Notes: generated by a model not told the origin, from the sequence alone. A stretch of 50,199 bases of DNA from Desulfobulbaceae bacterium (GCA_019163135.1 JAFLKR010000066.1:1-50199), one strand, 5' to 3'; shown: positions 9,380 through 18,115, numbered from the stretch's first letter. Program-made: numbers and translations.

Positions 9380-10005
9380 ACATCCTCCTCGATGACATCC
9401 CAAATAAGTCGTGGATCGAAACTTTCAGCGGCAAACATGGTGACAACCACTACCGCGGCAAAATAGACAGCAGCCGGTCCTGCCTCGATCGTGGCAATGG
9501 CGCCGAGTTTGACCAGTGCCACCAGGATGGTAACCACATAAATGTCGACCATAGACCAACGGCCGACCAACTCGGTCAAGCGGTATAGCGAGGTTCGGTC
9601 TTTCGGCCTCCAGGCAGAACGAAATCGAACGCTGAGCAGCAGGAAAATGAGAATAAGCAGCTTGACGAATGGTACAAAGACACTGGCTATAAAAATCACC
9701 ATCGCGATCTCCCAGGAGCCGCTCTGCATGAAATAAATGACGCCGCTGATAATGGTGTCGGCCTGCCGGGTGCCGAGTGCCGAGGTGATGGTCATTGGCA
9801 GGACGTTGGCCGGGATATAGAAGAGAATAGCGGCACAAACCAGCGCCCAGGTCCGTGCCAGGCTGTTGGGTTTACGCGGGTGCAGATGGGCACCGCAACG
9901 CGGGCAGCGTCGGTGCGCATGGGACAGCGGCTTCTCGATCAGCAGATGACAGTCGTGACAACTGACCAAGCCGAGTTGACGGGCAGTGGCGGCATGTACC
10001 TTCAT
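9376..10005 (-). CDS. pqiA: PqiA-like inner-membrane protein, second half
   Basis: 209 residues from the ATG at 10005, which overlaps the stop of the preceding gene as ATGA; this fixes the start (a longer frame to 10029 runs into that gene). The N-terminus has a rubredoxin-like zinc ribbon, CHDC (about 17-20) and CPRC (about 34-37), followed by four hydrophobic segments typical of a PqiA domain. E. coli PqiA is one chain with two such domains; here the two halves are separate genes in order, a common arrangement outside enterobacteria. It anchors the PqiB needle in the inner membrane and may bring lipids to it; the latter is family-level knowledge. Confidence 0.88.
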   Translation of the reverse strand: MKVHAATARQLGLVSCHDCHLLIEKPLSHAHRRCPRCGAHLHPRKPNSLARTWALVCAAILFYIPANVLPMTITSALGTRQADTIISGVIYFMQSGSWEIAMVIFIASVFVPFVKLLILIFLLLSVRFRSAWRPKDRTSLYRLTELVGRWSMVDIYVVTILVALVKLGAIATIEAGPAAVYFAAVVVVTMFAAESFDPRLIWDVIEEDV

Positions 10006-10703
10006 CGGCGAAGATCCAGGTGATCCCAAAGCAAGGGTGGGTCAAGACTTGAAAAGGCGGCGGCCATAACGAAGATCAAGGCGCCGAATGAAAAGACTGA
10101 TATGCCAGGAACAATGGTCGCCATGTGCCCAAGCTTCACCAGGGCCACCAGAATACCCATCATAAAAACCTCCATCATGCCCCAAGGTGCGACCTCCTGC
10201 ACCAGGCGGAAGATGCGAGCGGCATGCCATGCTGGACGGCGGCCCAACTTCAACGGTACCAGAATGTAGAGCAAACCAGTCATTTGCGCCAACGGCACCA
10301 GCACGCAGGTCAACAGGACGAGTATTGCCAACCCTTGTAATTCTTGTTTCCAGAGTTCGTGAATACCGGTCAATAGCGTGGTTTCCTGGATGAATCCACC
10401 GCTTTTCATTGCCAGGAAAGGGAAACTGTTGGAAAGAAGAAAAAGGACGAGAGATGCCACGGTCAGAGCCAGCGAACGGTCGATACTGTTCGGATGGTGC
10501 TGGTATAAGACAGCTCCGCAACGCACGCAGAGCAAGGTGGCTTCGTGCTTCTCCGGCAAACGGTTAAGGAGGTCGCAATCGGGACAGGCCACAACCCTTG
10601 GTCGGCCCGGCACAGCGCCTTCGGTGGTGATGGCAACATGTTGACGATGGCGTGTATCGTCAGTTGCTGTGTGCGAAAGTTCTGGGGTTGGGGGATGGGT
10701 CAT
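10002..10703 (-). CDS. pqiA: PqiA-like inner-membrane protein, first half
   Basis: First gene of the operon, 233 residues. An N-terminal polar tail (about 1-35) precedes a zinc ribbon, CPDC (about 40-43) and CVRC (about 59-62), then four membrane segments (about 78-98, 120-145, 160-185, 195-220). It is paralogous to the next gene; together they reproduce the two-domain architecture of E. coli PqiA. No strong Shine-Dalgarno sequence is seen before the ATG at 10703. The promoter should lie in the long spacer to its right, but no SoxRS-type or other operator could be recognised. Confidence 0.86.
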   Translation of the reverse strand: MTHPPTPELSHTATDDTRHRQHVAITTEGAVPGRPRVVACPDCDLLNRLPEKHEATLLCVRCGAVLYQHHPNSIDRSLALTVASLVLFLLSNSFPFLAMKSGGFIQETTLLTGIHELWKQELQGLAILVLLTCVLVPLAQMTGLLYILVPLKLGRRPAWHAARIFRLVQEVAPWGMMEVFMMGILVALVKLGHMATIVPGISVFSFGALIFVMAAAFSSLDPPLLWDHLDLRR

Positions 10704-11861
10704 TGACAGTATTATTGACGGAAAATAAAGAATTCCGACCCCTGCATTCTGTCAAGGGCCGGTATTGTATCGCTCATAGTAAAACGCTTCTTACACGACG
10801 CTGGTCGGATCGCAACCTTTATTTTTTTGCCGGCCTGATAACGACCTCTTCATCATAGACGATGTCCGTACCGGCTGTCCGGTCAAGACCCAGGGAATGG
10901 CAACGGCTTCTTTTAAACCTAATGCATCCATTTGGGTTGCATGGGCTCGTTACCGGCTTGCCGCTGTAATCACCAGGGGGGCAACAAGCATGGCGACTAA
11001 AAATTTTCAGGTGGCCTTGCCTGTTTGATTGTATGAAGATTGAGGGTATATTATCGCTGGCAAAAGGCGTTCGGTTTAAAATTTTTCTGCTATGAACTTG
11101 AAAGGATATTCCTTTTTTTTGTAATCCTTGCCGATCTTTCGTTCGGGCAGCTCAATCTTTTTGGTGTCCAGTTTTTTACATTCCACGGAACTGAGCAAAT
11201 GACTGATAAGATTGAGCCGTACCCGCAATGATTCGGCCCTTTCGTCGGGGTGCTCGGTCGGCAGGCAGGATTTTGTTTTAAATCAGCAAGTAAGATCCTT
11301 TGATTTTTAAGAAAATTCTATGGTGTTTATGATATATTTCAACATAAATACTATTTTGCCCCGCAAGTAAGGTGTAGAGAGGGTGCTGAAGAAGCGGTTG
11401 CGGCCCAAAAGAGGCGTGTAGACGTATAGATAAGCTATTTTAAAAGGAGTGCTTCCCCCTTTGGTCAAGATGAGGGGCGCCTCGCATCAATTTTTCTTGT
11501 TTTGAAAAGACCAGCCAAACGTAAACGTAAACGGTAAATATAGCGAACACCCCTGAAAACGAGACGAGATAACGAGGGACACTGAAATCTGCTTCCATTT
11601 TTTAAGTCTGCAGGGTATCTGGTCGTTCACACACTTGTGATTGTCTCGCCTTGGGTGTGCGGCGCACCAAACAAGGAATAGTGCTTATCTCGCAGATTAA
11701 TATGCCGGAGGTCTTTTCTGTTGTTGTCCGCAAGCACCACTTGCAGTATTTTGTCCGCGAAAAGTATCCTCCGGTTGTTGGGAGAGTATTCCTGGATTGA
11801 ATACGATACGATCAATAATAACGATATATTATAAACAGAACCATTACCTTTTTTTCTAGCA
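10704..11861. other. Intergenic stretch, about 1.16 kb, no supported gene
   Basis: Lies between the divergent pqiA and the secreted hypothetical gene. Open frames are short and lack ribosome sites. The right part (from about 11290) is AT-rich. No tRNA, known riboswitch or repeat could be recognised. It should contain the promoters of both flanking genes, possibly a small RNA; nothing specific is supported. Confidence 0.5.
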
Positions 11862-12599
11862 ATGATAGATACTGAAAAACCATTTAAGAATATTTTGGCC
11901 CTTGTCCGCTTTGGATTTATCAGCAGTTTCGTGCTGTTCGGCGCAGGGTTTGCATCAGAGACCCTTGCCGCCGGTTTAATTGCTCCCGAGGCGATTGAGC
12001 AACAAGTCAAAGAATGTGCCGCGCTTCATTTCAATGCCGTTAATTGCGCGAGGGGAATCGAACGGAAAATAATAGGGAGAAAAAACTATTCGGTTACGCG
12101 GGTGAAAGATACCTTGCGAATCCAATTGGCAAAGCGGATGGTTAAACTCATTGACGCCACCACGAAGACTGGTGATAAATTGATTACCTACAGTTATCTT
12201 GGTTTTGATAAAAACCTCGATATCCACATTATTCACGTGCAACGCGACGAGGGCGATGGCTATATGGTCATCCATCACTATTCTGGTCAACGGGCGCTCC
12301 CCTGCGGTTATCCGATCGCCTCCCCTGACGGGAAGAATTTTTTGTCAATTGCAGAAGATTTGACTACCGGGAACACCCCGAACAATATTGAAATTTGGAG
12401 GGTCACCTCGGGTCGGTTTAGCAAAGACGCCAATTTCGAACCTGAATGGGGACCACACGTGGGACATTGGCTAAATGCAAGTCGGGTACAAATCGCCAAA
12501 CGCTGTTACGCCCCCACCGAAAAAAACAATGCTGAGTTGCGTCCTTGCGGTAATGCCATGGTCGAATACTCGGATGCACGATGGAAATTGGTTGAGTGA
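11862..12599 (+). CDS. Secreted hypothetical protein (245 aa)
   Basis: A Sec signal peptide is visible: polar/basic start, hydrophobic stretch FGFISSFVLFGAGFA, and a likely cleavage after TLAAG (about residue 37). The mature part contains five Cys (near 51, 60, 160, 213 and 225), which could form disulfides in the periplasm. No family was recognised and no catalytic motif is evident. The ATG has little Shine-Dalgarno sequence in front. It stands alone with long spacers on both sides, so genomic context gives no hint of its job. Confidence 0.65.
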   Translation: MIDTEKPFKNILALVRFGFISSFVLFGAGFASETLAAGLIAPEAIEQQVKECAALHFNAVNCARGIERKIIGRKNYSVTRVKDTLRIQLAKRMVKLIDATTKTGDKLITYSYLGFDKNLDIHIIHVQRDEGDGYMVIHHYSGQRALPCGYPIASPDGKNFLSIAEDLTTGNTPNNIEIWRVTSGRFSKDANFEPEWGPHVGHWLNASRVQIAKRCYAPTEKNNAELRPCGNAMVEYSDARWKLVE

Positions 12600-13271
12600 T
12601 CCACGCCCAACTCCCGGCCTGCTGTTTGTGGCCTTTCTTTGCCGCACTGCCTACCCTCCATCTTAAGAGAATCTAGCTCTATTAAGGCCTGCCTGGGTGG
12701 GCAGGTAGGCAGGAAAGTGTTCAAACAGCACTTGCTTTTAGTTCCGATAACCGCCCAGAAATACAGCAATGTTTTTAGGCGTATCTTTTAGTTCGTTGCC
12801 AAACTTGGATGCATGATGGGCCTTCTGTCCTTCCCCCTCTCCTTGGAATCTTAATAAGAAAATATTTGACGTGATCGGTTCGGAATACGGACCGTTTGCC
12901 GATTATATTTCAGGTGTTCTTGGAGATTTCTCCGGGCCCGGGCCGGGGCTTTTCTGCCGGTCCCGTACTTGTCTCTTTGTCGGAAGTACTGCAAAAATGA
13001 AGAATATATAACAATTGTCTACGTTATAGTAGGTTGTGAAAAATTCAAAAGACGAACTTCTTCCTCACGGGACGGACTTGATTGTTGGAGGTTTGTCTCG
13101 ATTATATAAGTCGTTAGGTTGTTTATTTCGGTGGACTTCAAGGTTGGACCAATTGTTGCTTAACTCTTGGTACGGCATCGGGCAGGTCAGCCTTTGTCGA
13201 CAAGATGTCGGCTTAAACCACAAAAAGTTGACCGACAGTCCAAAGAAAAAAAATAATCGACGGAGAAGAAT
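12600..13271. other. Intergenic stretch, about 670 bases
   Basis: No gene supported. It holds an inverted repeat CCTGCCT...AGGCAGG (12688-12713) within a GGCAGG-rich patch, and a GC-rich palindrome CCGGGCCCGG (12932-12941). A purine-rich ribosome site for the following Nif11-like gene lies at its right end. Confidence 0.4.
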
Positions 13272-13493
13272 ATGTCTAAAACGAACGTTGAAGAACTCTT
13301 GATTGCAGGTGGCGCTAGCGAGAAATTCCGGATGCGATACGATGCACTGAAAACTAAAGAGGAATTTGTCGCCTTGGCCCTGGCAGATGGGTATGCCTTT
13401 TCCATACAGGATTTGGACAATGTGTTACGGGAATCAGGTGATTCTTTCGAATCGTTTGGCAATCCGCCCAAGCGGATCATCTGGTGGACTTGA
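13272..13493 (+). CDS. Nif11-like domain small protein (73 aa)
   Basis: The sequence follows the Nif11 pattern: a short helix with N-V-E-E-L near the start, F-R-x-x-Y, L-K-T-K-E-E-F-V-A-L-A and A-D-G-Y-A-F-S. In that family this is a stand-alone nitrogen-fixation-associated protein or the leader of N11P ribosomally made peptides. A good ribosome site (GGAGAAG) lies 5 bases before the ATG. The C-terminal tail ends PPKRIIWWT and has no Cys, Ser/Thr cluster or GG-type cleavage site of a precursor peptide. No LanM, radical SAM maturase or peptidase lies nearby, so it is more likely a free-standing Nif11-type protein of unknown role. Family call moderately sure. Confidence 0.7.
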   Translation: MSKTNVEELLIAGGASEKFRMRYDALKTKEEFVALALADGYAFSIQDLDNVLRESGDSFESFGNPPKRIIWWT

Positions 13494-13834
13494 CACTAAA
13501 TTTTTGAAACATTAAGTTGTAAGTTTTCCTGGTCCATTTCGTATCCCTAGGCGTCTGTCGAAGTATCAAGACACCCAAAATGCAACGTTTTGATTTTGCA
13601 CGATTAAATTCCACCAGGATGGCATCTGTGAAAATTCAATAATACTATGTAGTATATAGTTACAAATCGTTGCGTGCCTTACGTCGACATGCTCCTAGCG
13701 GTGAAGAAAGAGGTGGGGCGGTGATCAAGGCCTCGGCCTATCGTCGGTTACAGTAGGCCCAATGGAGGCTGACCGCGATCGCTGGCAGATTTACAGTAAT
13801 CAGGCAGAGGCAGAAGCCAGATACTTGCCAGGAA
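13494..13834. other. Intergenic stretch, 341 bases
   Basis: Convergent spacer between the Nif11-like gene and the TunR-type gene. It contains the short palindrome listed at 13642-13655; otherwise nothing recognisable. Confidence 0.4.
13642..13655. repeat. Short perfect palindrome, ATACTA-TG-TAGTAT
   Basis: Six-base arms around a two-base centre in an AT-rich spacer. It could be a protein-binding site or a weak hairpin; its position downstream of both flanking genes argues against a promoter operator for either. Confidence 0.35.
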
Positions 13835-14974
13835 TCAGTCAGCATTGAGGATGACCGCGAAACAGTTGAACAGGGTCCGGACAGAATCTCCCACTTTGAG
13901 ATTAAGTTCCTTGGCGGCAGTGGTTGAAACCACCGAGCACAATTCCATCCCGTTGCCGATGGAAACAACATATTCTGCGCTGACTTTTCCTTTGTTGATC
14001 AGGATGACTTCCCCCATGAACCGATTCTCGGCACTGGAGCGGGGCTCGGTGTCACTTCGTTGGAGGATGACCCACGGCGCTTTGACCTCGGCGGTGACCA
14101 GTCGGCCTGACCGCAAACCTAGCCGTTCCAGGCTATTGTTGGTAATCATCGCGATCAACGGATACCCGGCATGATTGATGAGGTAGACCAGCGATTGTAT
14201 GTCTCCCCGCTGAATCTCCGCTATTTTTCCGAAAAAAGTGTTTCTAGCGCTCGTTTTCCGGGAAGATTCCCGCTCTACGAAGAGTTTGGTGATGCGCTGG
14301 AGTTCCTCAGCCGAGAAGGAAAAGTAGGCCGAAGTCAGATTGGGAGTTGAGTGCCCCAGCAGCTTTTGCACCGCCGGGAGCGGCATGTTGCTCTGCATAA
14401 GTTCCACCGCCCGGGCCCTCCGGATCATTTCCGGACCACCCAACCGTTTGGCAAAGCCGCAGATCTCGGCACGTTCATAGAATTTGCGACGGACAAAAGC
14501 GGGGTCAATCGCAAAGAGGTTGGTCAGGGAATCCCTGAACCGTGGATCGGCCAGCGCCTCCCGGATCTCCTGGCTCAAAGGCGCGGCAATGGAGATTTCA
14601 CGAGCGCATGTCTGCGTTCCACCTTCCAGGTCACGGATGCAGACCGTCTGCTTGGCGGCATCAATATCGGTAAAGGGGTCGAGGGCTAGAACCTCGTTGA
14701 GTTTGGCCCCGGTATAGCGAATGAGGAGAAACACCAGTAGAATCCGGCGACGGCTGAGCTGGACATGGCTGCGCGGCGAAGCCTCCACCCACTGCCGAAA
14801 AGCCTGCTCCAACTGGTTGAGTTGCACGGTGTCAAGGCAGGACCCGTCACCGGGACTGGAGATAATCCCTCCGAGGCTGAAACTCGCCCCTGGTTGTGGG
14901 TTCGTTGTGTTTCCACCTGAACGATCAGAACGCATAGGCTTTGGTGTTTTCTTCTCGTTTAAAGGAATCGTCAC
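13835..14974 (-). CDS. tunR: TunR-type tungstate/molybdate-responsive regulator (XerC/D-like fold fused to two TOBE domains)
   Basis: The N-terminal half (about 45-235) has the tyrosine-recombinase fold, and the C-terminal half has two Mop/TOBE domains (about 245-306 and 316-379), as in the oxyanion-binding part of ModE. This is the published TunR architecture of sulfate-reducing deltaproteobacteria, in which a former site-specific recombinase became a transcription factor for Mo/W transport genes. Catalytic positions are eroded: the first Arg (TGLR) is K91 in TGAKLNE and the H-x-L-R His is replaced near E182, while R185, H208 (LLGHST) and Y217 remain. It is therefore unlikely to recombine DNA. 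The start is uncertain: GTG at 14974 without a clear ribosome site, or ATG at 14935. No modABC or TSUP target gene is in the window. It lies 74 bases after the VF530 gene. Confidence 0.85.
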   Translation of the reverse strand: MTIPLNEKKTPKPMRSDRSGGNTTNPQPGASFSLGGIISSPGDGSCLDTVQLNQLEQAFRQWVEASPRSHVQLSRRRILLVFLLIRYTGAKLNEVLALDPFTDIDAAKQTVCIRDLEGGTQTCAREISIAAPLSQEIREALADPRFRDSLTNLFAIDPAFVRRKFYERAEICGFAKRLGGPEMIRRARAVELMQSNMPLPAVQKLLGHSTPNLTSAYFSFSAEELQRITKLFVERESSRKTSARNTFFGKIAEIQRGDIQSLVYLINHAGYPLIAMITNNSLERLGLRSGRLVTAEVKAPWVILQRSDTEPRSSAENRFMGEVILINKGKVSAEYVVSIGNGMELCSVVSTTAAKELNLKVGDSVRTLFNCFAVILNAD

Positions 14975-15048
14975 GATGCCAGTTTGTCAGGATGCAATCT
15001 GGCTCAAAATGTAGCGAATGAGGTTACGATAGTCCACAAAAGCGTCCG

Positions 15049-15312
15049 TTAGCTTTTTTTAATGGGAGGCCGGCGAGTTGGCGACTTTCTTTTCATGTGC
15101 TTAATAAATAAGCGTTCAACTTTAGCTCTGGCCCAGGGCGTTTGTCGCAAGAACTTGAGACTTGAGGTGATGGAAGGATTGTCTTTGAAGCAGCGCACAT
15201 TGATTTTTTCAGCCAAGCCGTCCCAACCATACTGCATGTGGAGTTCGGTGAGGATATGTTCAAGGGTCATGCCATGTAACGGGTCCTGCTTGTTTTCATC
15301 GGTCATTGTCAC
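15049..15312 (-). CDS. VF530 family (DUF2132) DNA-binding protein
   Basis: 87 residues (GTG at 15312) or 85 (ATG at 15306). It contains the family core DPLHGMTLEHILTEL...GWDGLAEKI...CFKDNPSI.SSLKFLR.TPWAR.KVE, which covers nearly the full length and makes the assignment firm. VF530-type proteins are small and were structurally described as DNA-binding-like; the biological role is unknown. A basic Lys/Arg/Pro-rich tail (KHMKRKSPTRRPPIKKS) could contact nucleic acid. It is upstream of the TunR-type gene on the same strand and may share its transcript. Confidence 0.85.
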   Translation of the reverse strand: MTMTDENKQDPLHGMTLEHILTELHMQYGWDGLAEKINVRCFKDNPSITSSLKFLRQTPWARAKVERLFIKHMKRKSPTRRPPIKKS

Positions 15313-15416
15313 TGTGGTTCAATCTGGTCCATAAGAAGTGTTGATGATGCTGGCAGGTCGCAAGCGTGGATGCGGTTGAAACCTTGCCGACCGTATCCGA
15401 TTGGATCGAGCTACTT

Positions 15417-15659
15417 TCAGGGGTTCTGCATAAATTCGTTGATTTCACCATACGTAATGATCTGGATATCTGCCACCATGTTTTTGGATTTGACCTTGGT
15501 TGGGGGCGTCTGCCCTTGCCGAAGCGGCAAGAGTTCAGGTTTGTTGTCGTCAACAAAGACGATAATCGCCGGGGCACGTACGGTATCTTCCAGGCGAAAA
15601 CCGAGCAGTTTGCTGGAATCCTGATCAACGACAACGAAATCGTTTTCTATGGTCAACAT
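15417..15659 (-). CDS. Small hypothetical protein (80 aa)
   Basis: The ATG at 15659 follows a strong ribosome site (AAGGAGGAAACACAAA), good evidence for translation. The product is soluble, with alternating hydrophobic strands (FVVVDQD, AIIVFVDDN) suggesting a small beta-rich fold. No Cys, signal peptide or recognised motif. It is transcribed toward the VF530 gene, 105 bases away, and may be cotranscribed with it. Function unknown. Confidence 0.6.
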   Translation of the reverse strand: MLTIENDFVVVDQDSSKLLGFRLEDTVRAPAIIVFVDDNKPELLPLRQGQTPPTKVKSKNMVADIQIITYGEINEFMQNP

Positions 15660-16149
15660 TTTGTGTTTCCTCCTTATTTAAACAACGGGGATGGGCATCG
15701 GGATCGGGTCGGTAAAACTCCACCGCTGGTTATCGTTTTTTTCGAGTCAATCAAGGGGATTTCCGCTGAATGATCAATTGTAACCAGGGGCTCTGTTCCC
15801 TCAATGTGTGGCAACAACCATGCGATATCGATCCAGTGGGGGGACCGAACAGGGGGGATCAGGCACAAGCCAATGGCGAACCGTTCACCCCTCTAATTTT
15901 GCAATAAGGCTATTGCCAAGAAGATGGATAAGAAACAGGAATAGAGCGTTTTCTCTATACCCGACCAACGTCGAAGGATCAACTCCCTTGCGAGCCAGTA
16001 GGCAGCTGCTGTTTGAATGGTCAGGTATATCGATCAACTGGAGAAATGCCAAAAAAAGGCCGAGATGTGCTGGTTCATTGGCCAGCACATCTCGGTTGAG
16101 GCGTTGAGAAGTGTACGGTTTAAAGAAACAATTTGGGGGAAGAAAGTAT
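15660..16149. other. Intergenic stretch, 490 bases
   Basis: Contains the strong terminator of the MerR/NrfD operon at its right end (16052-16095). Between 15674 and 16050 only short frames without ribosome sites are seen; the promoter of the small gene at 15659 should lie here. Confidence 0.45.
16052..16095 (-). terminator. Rho-independent terminator of the small-TM/NrfD/MerR operon
   Basis: On the minus strand a perfect 14-base stem (CCGAGATGTGCTGG / CCAGCACATCTCGG at 16060-16073 and 16082-16095, 8-base loop) is followed by CC and seven Ts. It lies 55 bases after the MerR-type gene's stop, so it ends that operon. Confidence 0.88.
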
Positions 16150-16518
16150 TCAAGCCGCCTTGGAATCGATGTTTTGTACCTTTCTTGATTTTTGTTTGTC
16201 GATCTTTTTTGGGATCAGGCCGTTGGCCATGAACGCCGTACACTGTTTGCGTTTTTCAAAGGGGCAATCGGTGATATTCCAGCACGGGGTATACTGCAGC
16301 AGTTTTTTTATGGCAGCGATGGAAACGCCGTGTTCGTGAATCATTTCCCGCAGGCACTCTATCCATTTGATATCATTGATGGTGTAGTATCGCCACTTGC
16401 CCTTGCGCAGAGGAGTGATCAATCCCTCCTCCTCATAAATCCGCAAAGTGCGGGGATGGACATCGAGCATTTGTGCGGCAATCCCGATGGTGAATATAGC
16501 TTTCTTTTCATCAACCAT
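16150..16518 (-). CDS. MerR-family regulator with four-cysteine pattern (copy A)
   Basis: 122 residues. The N-terminal winged helix-turn-helix has the MerR/HspR signature (IGIAAQMLDVHPRTLRIYEEEGL, about 11-33) and wing RYYTINDI. Beyond it, C55, C79, C85 and C93 give C-x23-C-x5-C-x7-C (WIECLR, PCW, DCP, QC). The identical spacing occurs in the paralogue at 23259-23702, which points to a metal or Fe-S ligand set or redox switch; that role is inference. The ribosome site GAGGG lies before the ATG. It is the last gene of the small-TM/NrfD operon, 78 bases after NrfD, so it probably regulates this or the partner operon. The Lys-rich C-terminus is unlike the paralogue's. Confidence 0.87.
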   Translation of the reverse strand: MVDEKKAIFTIGIAAQMLDVHPRTLRIYEEEGLITPLRKGKWRYYTINDIKWIECLREMIHEHGVSIAAIKKLLQYTPCWNITDCPFEKRKQCTAFMANGLIPKKIDKQKSRKVQNIDSKAA

Positions 16519-16596
16519 TTTTAACCCTCATGTGCTAATCCTGTGCCCGGCAGATCAAGTTTGCGGGGCACAGGATGGAATTAAAACCCGGTAGAT

Positions 16597-17781
16597 TCAA
16601 TGCGCATTGCTTTCGGTAAAACTTTTGCCAAAGAACCGTTCTCCCTGCAAAAAGGCGAAGCCGGTGAATCCGATACCTGCCAGGGCCACGATCCATTCAT
16701 AACCTGAAGGTGTATAATTAAAGTAGGTGGGCAGATTGTCAAAGCCGGAATACTGGGGAACCATCTGGCCAGCGGTGACCATGTTGAGACGGGCGATAAA
16801 CATGCCGACCAGGCTCATTAGTGAAGCGGTAGACATGGCAGCGAGATTTTTGAACCGGGTCAGTAGCAGCAGGGCAATTGGGGCAATGATGCCGACGCCG
16901 ATCTCGATAGCCCAGAAGTTGAAAGCCAACGGTCCGGAATAGAGCGCTTCGGCAGCAACCCGACCATCGCTGGAGCCGCCGACATAGAAAGAGGCCATCT
17001 TCCAGAAGGAGGAAACCGATACGAGGATCAACATCAGCAGCAACACTTTGCCGGCGGCCTGAACGCCCTCGAAGACATGCTGTTCCATTTTACGCCCACG
17101 GATGACATAGGCATAGTGGGTAAAGAAGACGGCGGCCGCTGCCCCGGAAAGAAAAGCACAGGCGAGGAAATAGACCGGGAGTTGGGATCCGTACCAGAAG
17201 GGACGGGCTGCCAAGGTTGAAAAGACGCCACCGAGACAGGTGTTGGCCGCTACTTCGGCGAGTGCGCCGAGTATGCCAAGCGCCAAGGCCAATGTGTAGT
17301 GCTTGGTGAGGATCAACCAAAACTCAAGCAGGATAAAACCAAGGGCCATGCCGTATAAGGTGCCCATCCACCAGATGTTGGAGGTGATGTTGGGCGAAAT
17401 GACGTTGTAAATAACCATTCTCCACGGGCTCACAATCTCCATGCCGATGACGGTGAAACCGCTGAGGATGGTGATCAGTGAAACCCATACCATGCGGTTG
17501 GCCAGTGGGGCGAGTTTGTTGCCGCCAAAAACATGGCTGATGGCTGCCAGCAGGCAGAGTCCGGTGGATGTAATGGCGAAAAATGCATAGGTCGAAATCA
17601 ACAGGCCCCAAGGTACTTCCCTGTTGACGTTGTAAACGTGTTCATGGCCGATAAAAAAACCGGCGATCCCGACGCCAACTCCGACGATCAATAACAATCC
17701 AAATATTCCGGATAATGTTTTGACCAGAGCATTCGCCACCTCTGGTTCAGCTACAGCGGTCAGTGAAAATTCGTTTGCCAT
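16597..17781 (-). CDS. nrfD: NrfD/PsrC-type membrane quinone-interacting subunit (copy A)
   Basis: 394 residues starting at the ATG at 17781 (MANEFSLT), 9 bases after AGGAGG; a slightly longer frame lacks a ribosome site. About ten hydrophobic segments are visible. It contains family-typical stretches GHEHVYNVNREVPWGL (about 43-58), WRMVIYNVISPN...NIWWMGTLYGM, and FWYGSQLPVYF. NrfD-like proteins bind menaquinone/menaquinol and pass electrons to or from an attached Fe-S subunit. The matching ferredoxin and hexahaem cytochrome are encoded just upstream (18804-20312), suggesting a menaquinone:cytochrome c oxidoreductase of the Hmc/Tmc or Geobacter Cbc4 kind. Direction of electron flow cannot be told. 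The gene symbol is used in the family sense only. Confidence 0.9.
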   Translation of the reverse strand: MANEFSLTAVAEPEVANALVKTLSGIFGLLLIVGVGVGIAGFFIGHEHVYNVNREVPWGLLISTYAFFAITSTGLCLLAAISHVFGGNKLAPLANRMVWVSLITILSGFTVIGMEIVSPWRMVIYNVISPNITSNIWWMGTLYGMALGFILLEFWLILTKHYTLALALGILGALAEVAANTCLGGVFSTLAARPFWYGSQLPVYFLACAFLSGAAAAVFFTHYAYVIRGRKMEQHVFEGVQAAGKVLLLMLILVSVSSFWKMASFYVGGSSDGRVAAEALYSGPLAFNFWAIEIGVGIIAPIALLLLTRFKNLAAMSTASLMSLVGMFIARLNMVTAGQMVPQYSGFDNLPTYFNYTPSGYEWIVALAGIGFTGFAFLQGERFFGKSFTESNAH

Positions 17782-17825
17782 TTTAAGGTTCCTCCTGTCC
17801 ATTTCGTTAAAATTTCAATTAGTTA

Positions 17826-18059
17826 TTATAAACTGGCCGGCTCAGTCATCCGTTCTCTGTTCTCTGCATTCCCCAGGGAGCCGAGGCCGATAAGGACGGC
17901 AATGGCTGAAAACGGACCCAGGAGAAGAAAAAGGACAAAGGTCAGACAGAACCAGAATGATTCTAAAATCTGGGCTAGATGCACCCGGATCCATGTAGCC
18001 TGAAAATGACCGCCATCATCTCCGGACTGTTTGGTTTGGTAGTGTTGCAGGATATTCAT
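17826..18059 (-). CDS. Small membrane protein, putative subunit of NrfD module A
   Basis: 77 residues with a polar N-terminus (about 1-28) and one hydrophobic helix region (about 31-62, WFCLTFVLFLLLGPFSAIAVLIGLGSL). The ATG at 18059 has the ribosome site AAGGGGAAC. It is 44 bases upstream of NrfD and is the first gene after a sigma-54 promoter. Small single-helix subunits accompany NrfD in several respiratory complexes (for example HmcD), so it is probably an assembly or stabilising subunit. I do not recognise a named family. Confidence 0.7.
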   Translation of the reverse strand: MNILQHYQTKQSGDDGGHFQATWIRVHLAQILESFWFCLTFVLFLLLGPFSAIAVLIGLGSLGNAENRERMTEPASL

Positions 18060-18115
18060 GGTGTTCCCCTTTACTTGTTTTTCGCTGGCTGGAGCGTTTC
18101 GTTACCATTGATATC

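Noticed and set aside
12932-12941. GC-rich palindrome CCGGGCCCGG as terminator
   Set aside because: It lies more than 300 bases after the previous gene and lacks a clear stem-loop plus T-run arrangement.
13036-13302. GTG-started 88-residue frame overlapping the Nif11-like gene
   Set aside because: No ribosome site and the frame overlaps the well-supported start of the Nif11-like gene.
13272-13493. Nif11 leader as part of a modified-peptide gene cluster
   Set aside because: No maturase, protease or exporter gene lies within 5 kb, and the tail lacks a typical cleavage site.
13835-14974. Phage-type integrase indicating a genomic island
   Set aside because: The recombinase domain has lost catalytic residues and is fused to two TOBE domains, so it is a TunR-type regulator; no attachment sites or tRNA gene are nearby.
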